A stretch of 64,000 bases of DNA, taken from positions 186,001 to 250,000 of the forward strand of contig NZ_JAAGLT010000008.1 of assembly GCF_010548275.1 (NCBI RefSeq). The letters run 5' to 3'. The DNA comes from Streptomyces sp. SID12488 (GTDB lineage Bacteria; Actinomycetota; Actinomycetes; Streptomycetales; Streptomycetaceae). This document shows positions 25,285-33,692 of the stretch, in pieces; within the stretch, counting starts at the first letter, position 1; each line of letters starts with the position of its first letter. A program made the translations under genes and the position numbers. The notes under the pieces are model-generated. The model did no database searches, had not been told where the DNA came from, and saw only the letters and a list, made by a program, of their open reading frames with translations.

Positions 25285-26266
25285 TCAGACCACTGCCGAG
25301 ACCTGGGAGGCGGATAGGGAGGCTCGGGGCACCGTGCGGAGGACGGCGTCGCCGAGAACGTCCGCCACCTCCTTCCATTCGGTCAGGGACATCGTGAGCG
25401 GCGGCAACAGCTTCAGCACGTGTCCCTGTCCGGACGTCTCGGCCACGATCCCGGCGCGGAACAGGGTCTGCCGGACCCCGTCCGCGACCGTGGAGTCGGC
25501 GAACCTCAGGCCGCTCATCGCTCCCTTGCCGACGACTTCGGCGACCCCTGTGGACAGCGCGGCGGTGACGCCGGCGAGGCTGGTGTGGATCGCGGCGGCC
25601 AGTTCCTCTGCGTGCTCGGTGAAGTGCGGGTCCCTCCAGTGGTCCAGGGCCGCTGAACCCGCCACGAAGGCGAGGTTGTGGCCGCGGAAGGTGCCGTTGT
25701 GCTCGCCGGGCGCCCACTGGTCGAGTTCGCGGCGGATCAGCAGGGCCCGCCATCGGCAGCCCCATTCCGCTGAGCGACTTCGACAGGCACACGAGGTCGG
25801 GGCGGAGTTCCGGGGCGTCCTCGAAACTGAAGAAGCTCCCGGTGCGTCCGCAACCCGCCTGGATGTCGTCCACGACGACCAGCGCGCCCGCCGCGTCGGC
25901 GAGTTCACGCAGGCGAGCGAGCCAGGCACGGGGTGCCGTGTGCAGTCCGCCCTCGCCCTGGACCGTCTCCAGCAGGATCGCGGCGGGTGGGGCGGCCTTG
26001 GCTTGCGGGCCGAGGGCGTGTTCCAGGACGGTGACCGGGTCGGTGCCGTCCGGGTGGGCGGCGTCGCCGTAGGGGAGGATCGTCACGTCGGTCAGGCGTA
26101 CCCCCGCCGCCCCGCGCAGCAGCGGTGAGGTTGTGGCGGACAGTGCTCCGAGCGACGCGCCGTGGAAGCCGCCGGTGAAGGCCAGGACCTCGGTGTGCCC
26201 GGTGACCTTGCGGGCCAGTTTCAGCCATGCCCGCGTCACCATCATCGCCGATCTCTGCACTGTCAT
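25285..26266 (-). pseudogene. Class III aminotransferase (EctB-like), truncated and frameshifted
   Basis: PLP-dependent class III aminotransferase, nearest in look to diaminobutyrate aminotransferases. The first readable part has VLAFTGGFHGASLGALS, ILLETVQGEGGLHTAPRAWL, VVVDDIQAGCGRTGSFFSFE and the PLP-lysine segment LVCLSKSLSGMGLPMA. An extra base near 25745 then moves the frame, and the protein continues as LLIRRELDQWAPGEHNGTFR, HNLAFVAGSAALDHW and MSLTEWKEVADVL. The roughly 90 N-terminal residues carrying the family LNYGHN region are missing. Two independent defects make it a pseudogene. The 290 bases on its 5' side, up to the TetR gene, hold no recognisable gene. Confidence 0.85.
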
Positions 26267-26558
26267 GTCCGCCGACGGGTGTCACCGCGCCCGGCGCTGG
26301 CGGGCTGTACACGGAGCCGGCTCATCTACCGGATCCACGAACTCGTCGTGGTGTGCGGCACCGGCTGCCGGTCGTGGTCAGCGCGGCGGTCTGCGCTGTT
26401 GTGGCCGGCTGACGCTCCTGCGCGGCGATCGGTGACGGGCTCACCGGGCGGGCCATGACCACAGAGGAGCCGGCCACGAGGCAAGGGATTCCCGACCACT
26501 GGCACTACTCGGCATCAGCTAACGACTTTGCCGGGGCCCTGGGTGTCCATCGCGCTGC

Positions 26559-27146
26559 TCAAGATAGTGGATGTGGTCTCCCGGGGATACGGGCGGCGGC
26601 TGCGGCGACGGTTGCCAGGTCTTCGCTCGAGAAGCCGGCGCGGCTCAGCACCGCCAGGGATTTGTTGGTTGCCAGCGTGCACAACGCCAGCTCTGCCGCT
26701 TCCTGCTCAACGGCCCCCGCCGCCAGCAACGCCTGCTCCAGCATCGCCCGCAAACCGTCGATCATGGCACGGACCATCGCCTGGCCCTCCGCGTCGAGGG
26801 CCGGGAACTGAGTTGCCGACACCGTGAGCAGGCAGCCATCCGGGACCGTCGGGTCGGCGATGCGGTTCAGGGTGACCTGCAGGTAGGCGGCCACAACGGC
26901 GCTGGGGCTCGGGTGGGGGCCGGACAGTGCCTGGTCGTACAGCGGGTGGTAGGTCTGCGTGTACCGTTGGAGGCTTTTCCGGAAGAGGGTGCTCTTGTCG
27001 CCGAAGGTGCTGTAGAGCGAGCTCCGGCCCAGGCCCGTGCCCTCGGTCAGGCGGTCGATCGAGGCCTCCGAGTAGCCCCAGCGCCAGAAGACGTGCATCG
27101 CGCGGCGTAGCGCCTCGTCCACGTCGAATTGCTTGCGGCCCACCAT
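26559..27146 (-). CDS. TetR-family repressor
   Basis: 195-residue TetR/AcrR-type regulator. The N-terminal DNA-binding domain is complete: VDEALRRAMHVFWRWGYSEA, IDRLTEGTGLGRSSLYSTFG, DKSTLFRKSL. The C-terminal ligand domain has CLLTVSATQFPALDAEG and TLATNKSLAVLSRAG, the pattern of the TetR_C AefR/YjdC-like set. It is transcribed away from the epoxide-hydrolase-like gene, and two closely similar operator-like sites lie between them. It probably represses both itself and the hydrolase and is released by a small hydrophobic ligand, perhaps the hydrolase substrate. Confidence 0.9.
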   Translation of the reverse strand: MVGRKQFDVDEALRRAMHVFWRWGYSEASIDRLTEGTGLGRSSLYSTFGDKSTLFRKSLQRYTQTYHPLYDQALSGPHPSPSAVVAAYLQVTLNRIADPTVPDGCLLTVSATQFPALDAEGQAMVRAMIDGLRAMLEQALLAAGAVEQEAAELALCTLATNKSLAVLSRAGFSSEDLATVAAAAARIPGRPHPLS

Positions 27147-27156
27147 GGTTCGTCAG

Positions 27157-27194
27157 CCTACACATCTTGCACCGATCGTTTCAAGATGTGTAGG
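27157..27194. promoter_or_regulatory. TetR operator, perfect 13-bp inverted repeat
   Basis: CCTACACATCTTG, 12-base centre containing CGATCG, then CAAGATGTGTAGG. It starts 10 bases upstream of the TetR start codon and ends 9 bases before the likely hydrolase start, so binding would block both promoters. The core CTTGcaccgatcgtttCAAG is typical of TetR-family sites. Confidence 0.85.
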
Positions 27195-27203
27195 GTCGTC
27201 GGC

Positions 27204-28169
27204 ATGACAAGTTGCACTGATCGTTCCAAGATGAGTACGGCCGACGGCGCGACAAGCTTGAGTTCGCTGCGGCTGCCCGACGGGTTCACCGACGTCTTCA
27301 CCAGCCGGCTCGTGGAGCTGAACGGGCTGCGGCTGCACGCCGTCACCGGCGGGGACGGCCCACCGCTGCTGCTGGTCGGCGGGTGGCCCCAGACCTGGTA
27401 CGCCTGGCGGGAAGTGATGCCCGCGCTCGCCCGCGAGCACACCGTCGTCGCCGTCGACTCGCGCGGAGCCGGGCTCTCCGACAAGCCCGACGACGGTTAC
27501 GACGCCGGCACGCTGGCCGCCGATCTGGTCGCCCTGATGGCCGCGCTCGGGCACGACCGGTTCGACGTGGTCGGCCACGACATCGGCATGTGGACCGGAT
27601 ACGCCCTCGCCGCCGATCACCCCGAGCGGGTGGGCCGGCTCGCCGTCGTCGACGCCATAATCCCCGGACTCACGCCGACCCCGTCGGTCTTCAGCCCGGC
27701 CGCGGTCAACCAGCGGCTCTGGCACTTCGGCTTCAACCGGCTCACCGACCTCAACGAGGAGCTGGTCCGGGGGCGGGAGCGGCTCTTCTTCGGCTACCAG
27801 TTCGCCAAGAAGGCAGCCACCCCGGACGCGATCCCCGCGTACGCCGTCGACGTCTACGTCGATGCGATCGTCGCGGATCCTCGCGGGCTGCGGGCGAGCT
27901 TCGCGTACTACCGGGCGCTGGACGAGACGATCGCGCAGAACGAGCAGCGCAAGAAGACAAGGCTGACGCTGCCGGTGCTCGCCATCGGCGGCGCGCGGTA
28001 CAGCGGGGCGATGGTCGCCGAGACGATGCGGCTGGCAGCCGACGATGTCACCGGGGTGGTCCTCGACGACTGCGGCCATTACGTGGCCGAGGAACAGCCG
28101 GCGCGGTTCACCGAGATCCTGGAGGACTTCCTCGGCGGCGAACCGGTAGCAGGCGTGCCGCACGGCTGA
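27204..28169 (+). CDS. Epoxide hydrolase-like alpha/beta hydrolase
   Basis: About 321 residues, alpha/beta hydrolase of the epoxide hydrolase/haloalkane dehalogenase type. The nucleophile elbow is VGHDIGMWTGY with Asp rather than Ser, as in epoxide hydrolases. The oxyanion loop is VGGWPQTWYAWR, and the late DDCGHYVAEEQP gives the catalytic His. The core begins at LPDGFTDVFTSRLVELNGLR. The start is uncertain: ATG at 27204 has AGGG upstream, while ATG at 27231 sits at the edge of the second operator with no ribosome binding site. It is divergent from TetR and probably controlled by it, forming a detoxification-type pair. Confidence 0.87.
   Translation: MTSCTDRSKMSTADGATSLSSLRLPDGFTDVFTSRLVELNGLRLHAVTGGDGPPLLLVGGWPQTWYAWREVMPALAREHTVVAVDSRGAGLSDKPDDGYDAGTLAADLVALMAALGHDRFDVVGHDIGMWTGYALAADHPERVGRLAVVDAIIPGLTPTPSVFSPAAVNQRLWHFGFNRLTDLNEELVRGRERLFFGYQFAKKAATPDAIPAYAVDVYVDAIVADPRGLRASFAYYRALDETIAQNEQRKKTRLTLPVLAIGGARYSGAMVAETMRLAADDVTGVVLDDCGHYVAEEQPARFTEILEDFLGGEPVAGVPHG
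27207..27233. promoter_or_regulatory. Second, imperfect TetR operator copy
   Basis: GTTGCACTGATCGTTCCAAG followed by ATG repeats the core of the neighbouring operator (CTTGCACCGATCGTTTCAAG then ATG) with four changes. It lies about 43 bases downstream, inside the 5' end of the hydrolase frame. It suggests cooperative or graded repression, or a duplicated leader. Confidence 0.6.
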
Positions 28170-28174
28170 CACAT

Positions 28175-28500
28175 TCGTGGCGGGTGACGGCAAGGCGTTA
28201 CGCGGATCCCGCACCGTCGACACTGCCGCCCGGCACGTGATGGCGGCCCGCGATCAGGTCATCGCAGTGGTCCTGCCGACACTGACGTCGACGGCAGGAC
28301 CAACGGGATCACCGGGTTCCGGCCGCTGCTGGACCAGATCGGCGACCTGCGCGACACACCGTGATCACCGCGGACGGGCTGCGCTGCCGGCGCGAGCACG
28401 TCCGGTGCCCGTGCGGAACCTGGCTGCGGTCTTCGTCGCAGGTGACATCGCGGACCCGGTGAATCTTGTTCTCGACGGCCCGGTGCCCGCGGATCCAGGC
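28175..28500. mobile_element. Two opposed remnants of ISAs1-type transposase genes
   Basis: On the plus strand, about 28175-28420, pieces in shifting frames read GDGKALRGSRTVDTAARHVM, NGITGFRPLLDQIGDLRDT and VITADGLRCRREHVR, the middle of an ISAs1-family DDE transposase. On the minus strand, about 28400-28497, WIRGHRAVENKIHRVRDVTC and DEDRSQV are the C-terminal part of a similar enzyme. The two pieces meet tail to tail and neither has an end or a complete gene. The minus-strand piece has cut into a pabAB gene. Confidence 0.75.
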
Positions 28501-28563
28501 GGTCAACTGGTACAGGTTGAAGGTGTACGAGTCATAGTTGTCCAGCAGCAAGGTACGCATCAT
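28498..28563 (-). pseudogene. pabAB: N-terminal stub of aminodeoxychorismate synthase (pabAB)
   Basis: Reads MMRTLLLDNYDSYTFNLYQL, the unmistakable opening of the glutamine amidotransferase half of PabA/PabAB, then passes straight into transposase sequence after about 21 codons. Its ATG overlaps the stop of the N-acetyltransferase fragment (ATGA), so the two were once translationally coupled. PabAB makes 4-amino-4-deoxychorismate for p-aminobenzoate and is a starter-unit gene in several polyketide clusters. Confidence 0.75.
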
Positions 28564-28926
28564 GGACCGTCCAAGATTTTCCAGAGCGTCTGGACGTCGC
28601 CCGGTTCCAAGGTGATTCCGAAGATCTCCTCGGGAGCGGAAAGCAGCTCGTTCACGTCGAGTTCCCGGAAGGTCGCCGACTCTGCAGGGCGTATCTCCGT
28701 GACAGGGCTGCCGACGAGGAGGTGCCTCACTTCGGGCTGCGTGCGCTGGAGGACCATCTGGTGGTTGAACGGCGAGCGCGGATGCGTGAGGCAGAAGTCG
28801 TTGAGGAGCTCGAAGTCCGACGGGTAGCGCACGTCCGTGGTGAAGCCGTAGAGCTCCGCAGGTCCCTCCGGCCGCAGGAACCGCAGCACGTGTTCACCGG
28901 TCGGCTCTCGCACGAGGTCGAACGAT
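28560..28926 (-). pseudogene. Arylamine N-acetyltransferase, C-terminal part only
   Basis: About 117 residues: VREPTGEHVLRFLRP, ELYGFTTDVRYPSDFELLND, FCLTHPRSPFNHQMVLQR, LLVGSPVTEIRP, EEIFGITLEPGDVQ. This is the C-terminal half of an arylamine N-acetyltransferase. The half with the catalytic Cys-His-Asp is missing, and a stop lies just upstream in the same frame. The nearest usable Met begins after the catalytic region. Enzymes of this family act in ansamycin release or acetylate aryl amines. With the pabAB stub and the ketosynthase fragment it looks like debris of one older cluster. About 28930-29130 shows nothing clear. Confidence 0.7.
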
Positions 28927-29129
28927 CAGTCGCTGTCCAGCCGCGAGGCGCAGCTACCTGTGGCGGACGGGTGACAACGATCGGGTGGGCCACAAGTGAG
29001 ATGCTCGATCGGCCACAAGAAGTGGCGGCTCAGCCGGTCCGCGTAGGGCGCCCCCCATCCGGATGGCACGGTGGAGGAGATCTTGAGGCAGCGTCGCCGC
29101 CGAAGGCGGCCTTGATGGCCATGGGCAGG

Positions 29130-29503
29130 CTGGTCGAGCTGCCTGCCAGGGTGGCGGGGACGGTGCCGGCGTGCTCAAGCGCCTCCCAGCCGAGTTCCAG
29201 TACGAGGCGCTGCTGCGGGTCCATGGCCGTGGCCTCGCGCGGGGAGATGCCGAAGAAGGAGGCGTCGAAGAGGTCGGCGCGGTCGAGGAAGCCGCCCCAT
29301 CGCACGCGTTCGGCGTCCGGCGCGGCTGCGGCGGCGGAGATGGCGTCCGCGTCCCAGCGTTCGGGCAGCGTCTCGGTGATGGCGTGCCGGCCCGCGGCGA
29401 GCAGCCGCCAGAAGGTCTCCGGGTCGGGCGCGCCGGGCAGTCGGCAGGAGTAACCGATGACCGCAATCGCCATGCACGGATCGACGCCGTCCTGATAAGA
29501 CAT
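29130..29503 (-). pseudogene. Type I PKS ketosynthase, N-terminal fragment
   Basis: Begins at an ATG with GTGGAGAAA just upstream. It reads DPCMAIAVIGYSCRLPGAPD, PETFWRLLAAGRHAITETLP, GFLDRADLFDASFFGISPRE and MDPQQRLVLELGWEALEHAG, the first 120 residues of a modular ketosynthase. After LAGSST the sequence becomes unrelated and the active-site Cys and His regions are absent. The short N-terminus before MAIAVIG, without a docking coil, suggests it was the start of a PKS or hybrid protein. It is unconnected to the intact PKS at 54.8 kb. Confidence 0.85.
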
Positions 29504-29718
29504 TTTCTCCACTTCCAGCTTCCCGGCTTTCCACCCAATGGAAAACATCCGGGCCACGGAAGGCTCTCCCAGCCCGGCATATCGTTTCGATAGCGCCGGC
29601 TGTGACACCGGGCAGCTGCCGCACGGGGTGGAGAGAAGTGGCTCTTTCCGGATAGCCGAGTCATGGGTACGGTGGTCGCGCAGACATCCTCCTGATCGCC
29701 ACGAAGGAGACGAAGAGT

Positions 29719-30040
29719 TCATCGGTATCAGCGGCTATGCCCCCGAACGCATCACCCTGGTCGACGGCCCTCACGACGTCGCATTCCTCCTCGGTACGCG
29801 ACGAATGCAAAGTTGTCTGGCCCTTCCAGACAAACCTCCCCGTCGACGAAACCATGGAAACCGTCTACGCACTCAAGGCATGCTTCCCGAACCTGACCTA
29901 CCCGCCCAGCGGCGACATTTGCCACGCCGCGTAAAACCGCCAGACCGCGGTGAAGAAAGTCGCCGAGGACGCCGAACCCATCGCCGAACCCATCATCGTC
30001 GTCGGCTCCAGGAACTCATCCAACTCTGTCCGTACTGCAA
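29719..30040 (+). pseudogene. ispH: Fragment of ispH (HMBPP reductase)
   Basis: Frame one reads EEFIGISGYAPERITLVDGP then HDV. After a shift near 29790 the next frame gives VVWPFQTNLPVDETMETVYA and CFPNLTYPPSGDICHAA then a stop. A third stretch has NRQTAVKKVAEDAEP and IIVVGSRNSSNSVR. These are the middle of IspH/LytB (TTLSVDETM, PPSDDICYATQNRQ, VVGSRNSSNS), which reduces HMBPP to IPP and DMAPP. N- and C-terminal parts with further cluster Cys are missing and at least two frame breaks are present. An extra ispH copy is usual in Streptomyces terpenoid or meroterpenoid clusters, so this may be more of the same relic. Confidence 0.75.
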
Positions 30041-30457
30041 TGGCTCGCCGAGCGCGGCTATGACGATTTCCATACGGTGACGACCGTCGGCAAGTCCATC
30101 ACCTTTGCCCTCCCGCACGAGCTCCGCCGCAATCGGCGGTGGGTTACCGACCTCCGCGCGAAGTCCACGCCGAGTACGAGAAGTTGCGAATCGCCGCGTG
30201 AAATAGACAGTCAGAAGCCTGTCCGGAAACCGCGAGGCCCCTCACTGCCTCACAGACATGCCGCGACAGCTGTTGCCGAGACGGCGATCAGATACACCCC
30301 AGGGCTTCGGCGTGGTCGCGGGACGTCTGTTTCGTGATCATGTGAGTCCGAGGAGGGCGAGCGACCTGCTGGTGTCACGGGCGTTGCGCCGAACGCTGGC
30401 GGCGATGTTGGTGCTCTCGGCGAGGCGGGGAGCACCGATGGCGAGGCCCCGCGTGTC
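30041..30457. other. Gene-free debris between ispH fragment and LuxR fragment
   Basis: About 400 bases. A short readable stretch (LAERGYDDFHTVTTVGKSIT, FALPHELRR) on the plus strand near 30045-30130 looks protein-like but I cannot place it. The rest shows no gene, hairpin or repeat that I can support. Confidence 0.4.
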
Positions 30458-30688
30458 ATGCCCTCTTTACAGACTGCGTACGACGGCCTGACCGAGTGGG
30501 AGGCGGAGGTGCTGGTGCTGATCGCGCGGGGGCTGTCCGGCGCGGAGATCATGGAGCGGCTGGTGGGGGCGGAGCCGATGATCAGGGCGCAGGCCAGCAG
30601 GGTGTTGGTGAAGCCGGGGTTGCGGGGTCGGACGCAGGCGGCGGTGTTCGCGTACGAGGCGCGGTTGGTGCGGCCGAACGGTCGGTGA
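30458..30688 (+). pseudogene. LuxR/NarL-type DNA-binding domain remnant
   Basis: A stretch reading LTEWEAEVLVLIARGLSGAE, then MERLVGAEPMIRAQASRVLV and RGRTQAAVFAYEARLVRP. This is the C-terminal helix-turn-helix of a NarL/FixJ response regulator. The usual consensus is LTEREVEVLxLIARGLSNAE with TVKTHVSRVLxKLGLRDRTQAV. Several invariant positions are changed (T-V-K-T-H to P-M-I-R-A) and there is no receiver domain. It is a decayed leftover. The following bases, about 30690-30980, hold nothing recognisable. Confidence 0.7.
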
Positions 30689-30984
30689 TCCGTACCGGGT
30701 GACGAACCGGGGATCGCTCACGAAGATCAGGAGGAAGCTGTGGCACTGTCCGCCGGGCTGCCGGAGTCCCCTGATCCGTCCGAACAGGCGGCAAGTGTCA
30801 GCAGCAGGGCTGCCGTGGATATGAGCGCTGCCGTGGTCCGCATGACCCTTGCCACTATGTGATGTTGAAGAAGACATCACATAGCGGCAGATACGGGCAG
30901 GTGATGCACTGGTGTGCGCTGGCCGGCCTGCGCTCCGGCAACGGGAGTTCGAGCAGAGGAACGGTGGCTGCGGTGCCGGCCCCC

Positions 30985-31288
30985 TTCGATGCCCGTACTG
31001 GAGCCCGGCGCCCCCTCCTGGACCGCGATTCTGGACGTCGTCCGGCTCGGGCCGGTGGACGATGCGACCGCGTTCACCGCCGATCAGCTCCGCGCAGTCG
31101 TGGAGCGGCTCATCACCGCGGGCCAGTGGAAGCCCGGCGACCCGGACATCACCATCGTCGCCGACGCCGACGCCGACTACGACATCACCCGCCTGGCCTG
31201 GGTCCTGCGGGACCTGCCCGTCGAGTTGGTCGGCCGCATCCGCTCCGACCGGGTCAGCGCGTACCGTGTCCTGGCCCGCCGCGACTGA
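30985..31288 (+). mobile_element. Transposase fragment, IS701-like group
   Basis: Reads MPVLEPGAPSWTAILDVVRL, GPVDDATAFTADQLRAVVER, LITAGQWKPGDPDITIVADA and YDITRLAWVLRDLPVELVGR then IRSDRV. This is an N-terminal to central piece of a common Streptomyces DDE transposase. A short ADADAD duplication precedes YDITR. No inverted ends and no C-terminal catalytic part are seen. It is the last piece of debris before the KAS III genes, so it may mark the left edge of the aminosalicylate cluster. The bases from 31289 to 31554 hold no gene I can support. Confidence 0.7.
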
Positions 31289-31554
31289 CGCGTTCGACTG
31301 TCGGGCCTGCCGGGAACTCGGCGTGGTCCCGTCCTCCGGGAGCAGCGTTTCCATCGCGCTCGAGCGATTGTCGAGGCCGGCGTCGCAAGGTGTGACCGTG
31401 CGCCCCGAAGGAGAAAGCCCACGGTGCCGTCAGCTGCCCCCACGGAGAAAGCCGACGCGCCGACCCGCGCACGGAACACGACGACCAGGCCACGACCGAG
31501 CTGTCCCGGCAGCTCGCCGCCCGGCTCCAGTTCCCGTGAAAGGTGCACTCGACA

Positions 31555-32553
31555 GTGGCGAAGGTCTGTGCCGGAATCCTGGCGACCGGCTCTTATCTCC
31601 CCAGGGACGTCATCAGCAACGAGGAGTTGGCGCGGCGGGTCGGCGCCACCGCCGAATGGATCGAACGCAAGACCCAGATCAGGACCCGGCGCTACGCGGC
31701 CCCCGACGAGGCCGCCTCCGACCTGGCCGTCCGGGCCGCCGAACGGGCGCTCGCCCAGGCCGGTCTCACCGCCGACCGGATCGACTGCATCATCGTCTCC
31801 ACCTCCACCGGTGATTCGCCGTTGCCGCCCACCTCGAACCTCGTCCAGCGCGGGCTGAAGGCGTACAACGCCGCGTGCCTGGACCTGAATGTGGTGTGCA
31901 GTGGATTCGTCTACGGTCTCGCGCTGGCGCGCGGTCTCATCTCCTCCTATCCGGGCAGCCATGTGCTGGTGGTGGCGGCGGAGGTCTACTCGCGGATCCT
32001 CGACTTCGGCGACCGCCGCACAGCCGTGCTGTTCGGCGACGGCGCCGGTGCGGCGATCGTGGGCCCGGTGCCGTCGCCGTACGGATTCGTCGAATTCGAC
32101 CTGTCCAGCCACGGCGAGGGACGCAACATGGTCAGGGTCGAAGGGGGCGGGAGCCGCAAGCCGGCTTCGCACCGGACGGTGGACGCGGGGGAGCACTACT
32201 TCCGTATGGACGGCCGGCTGGTGCGCGACTTCGTGATGAAGGAGGTCCCGCCCACGTTGGAGCGGCTGGCGAGACGCGCGGGCATACCCTTCGACCGGAT
32301 CGACCACTTCCTGCCGCACCAGGGCAACGGCGCGCTGCTGCACGCACTGGTGGAGGAGGCGGGCCTGACGCATGTCATGACCCACCGCACCGTGGAGAAG
32401 TACGGCAACGTCGGCAGCGCCTCCATCCCGGTGACACTCGACGAGGCCAGCCGGGCGGGTCTCCTCAAGGACGGCGATCTGATGATGGTCAGCGGCTTCG
32501 GCGGCGGTCTCTCCCTGGGTTCCTGCCTGCTGCGCTGGGCGGCGCCGCGGTGA
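31555..32553 (+). CDS. KAS III-type ketoacyl synthase/acyltransferase, active (copy 1)
   Basis: 332-residue thiolase-fold enzyme of the FabH/KAS III type. The catalytic triad is complete: Cys115 in NVVCSGF, His255 in FLPHQGN and Asn285 in KYGNVGS. Such enzymes condense an acyl-CoA with malonyl-ACP or, in the CerJ/PqsBC branch, move acyl groups onto unusual acceptors. The GTG at 31555 is chosen over 31543 because it puts GILATGSY at the same distance from the start as in the other two copies and leaves AAAGG upstream. It stands 83 bases before a paralogue with a ruined active site, so the pair may form a heterodimer. It is the first clear gene of the cluster. Confidence 0.9.
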   Translation: MAKVCAGILATGSYLPRDVISNEELARRVGATAEWIERKTQIRTRRYAAPDEAASDLAVRAAERALAQAGLTADRIDCIIVSTSTGDSPLPPTSNLVQRGLKAYNAACLDLNVVCSGFVYGLALARGLISSYPGSHVLVVAAEVYSRILDFGDRRTAVLFGDGAGAAIVGPVPSPYGFVEFDLSSHGEGRNMVRVEGGGSRKPASHRTVDAGEHYFRMDGRLVRDFVMKEVPPTLERLARRAGIPFDRIDHFLPHQGNGALLHALVEEAGLTHVMTHRTVEKYGNVGSASIPVTLDEASRAGLLKDGDLMMVSGFGGGLSLGSCLLRWAAPR

Positions 32554-32636
32554 TGAACGCGTCGGCTCCCGCCGGGTGACCGGGCGGCGAGCGCGTGTGA
32601 CGTACGTCTCCCTTCCCTCGAAAGGTGTCGCTCACG

Positions 32637-33635
32637 GTGGCCGAATACTCTGCCGGAATCCTTGCGACCGGCTCCTACGTGCCCAAGGACGAGATCGACA
32701 GCGAGGAGGTCGCGCGGCGGTCCGGTGGCGCCGCCGCAGAGATCGAACGCGAGACCCGGATCAGGACCCGGCGCTACGCGGCCCCCGACGAGGCCGCCTC
32801 CGACCTGGCCACCCGTGCCGCCGAACGAACCCTCGCCCAGGCGGGCATCACCGCCGACCGGATCGACTATCTCGTCGTGTCCACCGCCACGGGTGACTTC
32901 CCCCAGCCGCCCACCGCGCACCTGGTGCAGAACGCCATCGACGCCCACCGCGCGACCTGCTTCGACATCAGTGTCTCCAGCAGCGGTTTCATCTACGGAC
33001 TGGAGCTGGTCCGCAGCCTGTTGCGGCTGCGCGGGGGCGGACTCGCACTGATGATCTCCACCGAGGTGTACTCGCGGTTCGTCGACCTCTCCGACCACCG
33101 TACGGCGGCGCTCCTCGGAGACGGCGCCGCAGCGGCCCTGGTCGGGCCGGTGCCCTCCGGCCACGGCTTCCTCCGTACGGACCTGTCCAGTCCCGGTGAC
33201 GCACACGAGTCGCTGCGGATCCGGGCCGGAGGCAGCCGGGTACCGCCGTCCCACGAGTCGGTCGACACCGGCGCTCACTACGTCACGATGGACGGCCGCG
33301 GGACACGGGACTTCGTGCGGGCGTACGGACCCCCCGCACTGGCCGGGCTGGTTCGGGACGCGGGATACGGGACGGAGCAGATCGACCACCTCATGGCGCA
33401 TCAGCCCGCCGGGCTCCCGCCGGACGAGCTGGCCCGCGCCTCGGGCCTTCGGAACGCCGTGGCCCACTGCACCGTCGAGAAGTACGGCGACGTCGGCAGC
33501 GCTTCCGTGCCGCTCACCCTCGACCTCGTCAACCGGGCGGGACTGCTGCACGACGGCGATCTGGTCCTGATGGCCGGCCTCGGCAGCGGCGCATCGATCG
33601 GCGCCTCGCTGATGCGCTGGTCGGTGCCGAGCTGA
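32637..33635 (+). CDS. KAS III-type protein with lost catalytic Cys and Asn (copy 2)
   Basis: 332 residues, aligning with copy 1 without gaps across the active-site region. The nucleophile is replaced (FDISVSSSGF, Ser115 for Cys) and the Asn is replaced (KYGDVGS, Asp285), while His255 in LMAHQPA remains. Condensation through an acyl-Cys intermediate is therefore not possible. The rest of the fold is well kept, with no frameshift or stop, which argues for a retained structural or regulatory role rather than decay. The closest precedent is PqsB, the inactive partner of PqsC in quinolone synthesis. GTG start placed by alignment with copy 1; the two genes share a similar AAAGG leader. Confidence 0.88.
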   Translation: MAEYSAGILATGSYVPKDEIDSEEVARRSGGAAAEIERETRIRTRRYAAPDEAASDLATRAAERTLAQAGITADRIDYLVVSTATGDFPQPPTAHLVQNAIDAHRATCFDISVSSSGFIYGLELVRSLLRLRGGGLALMISTEVYSRFVDLSDHRTAALLGDGAAAALVGPVPSGHGFLRTDLSSPGDAHESLRIRAGGSRVPPSHESVDTGAHYVTMDGRGTRDFVRAYGPPALAGLVRDAGYGTEQIDHLMAHQPAGLPPDELARASGLRNAVAHCTVEKYGDVGSASVPLTLDLVNRAGLLHDGDLVLMAGLGSGASIGASLMRWSVPS

Positions 33636-33692
33636 CGAACCCCGTGACGGCTGACCAGCCGTCAACACCCCTGAAACGTCAAGGAGATACGC

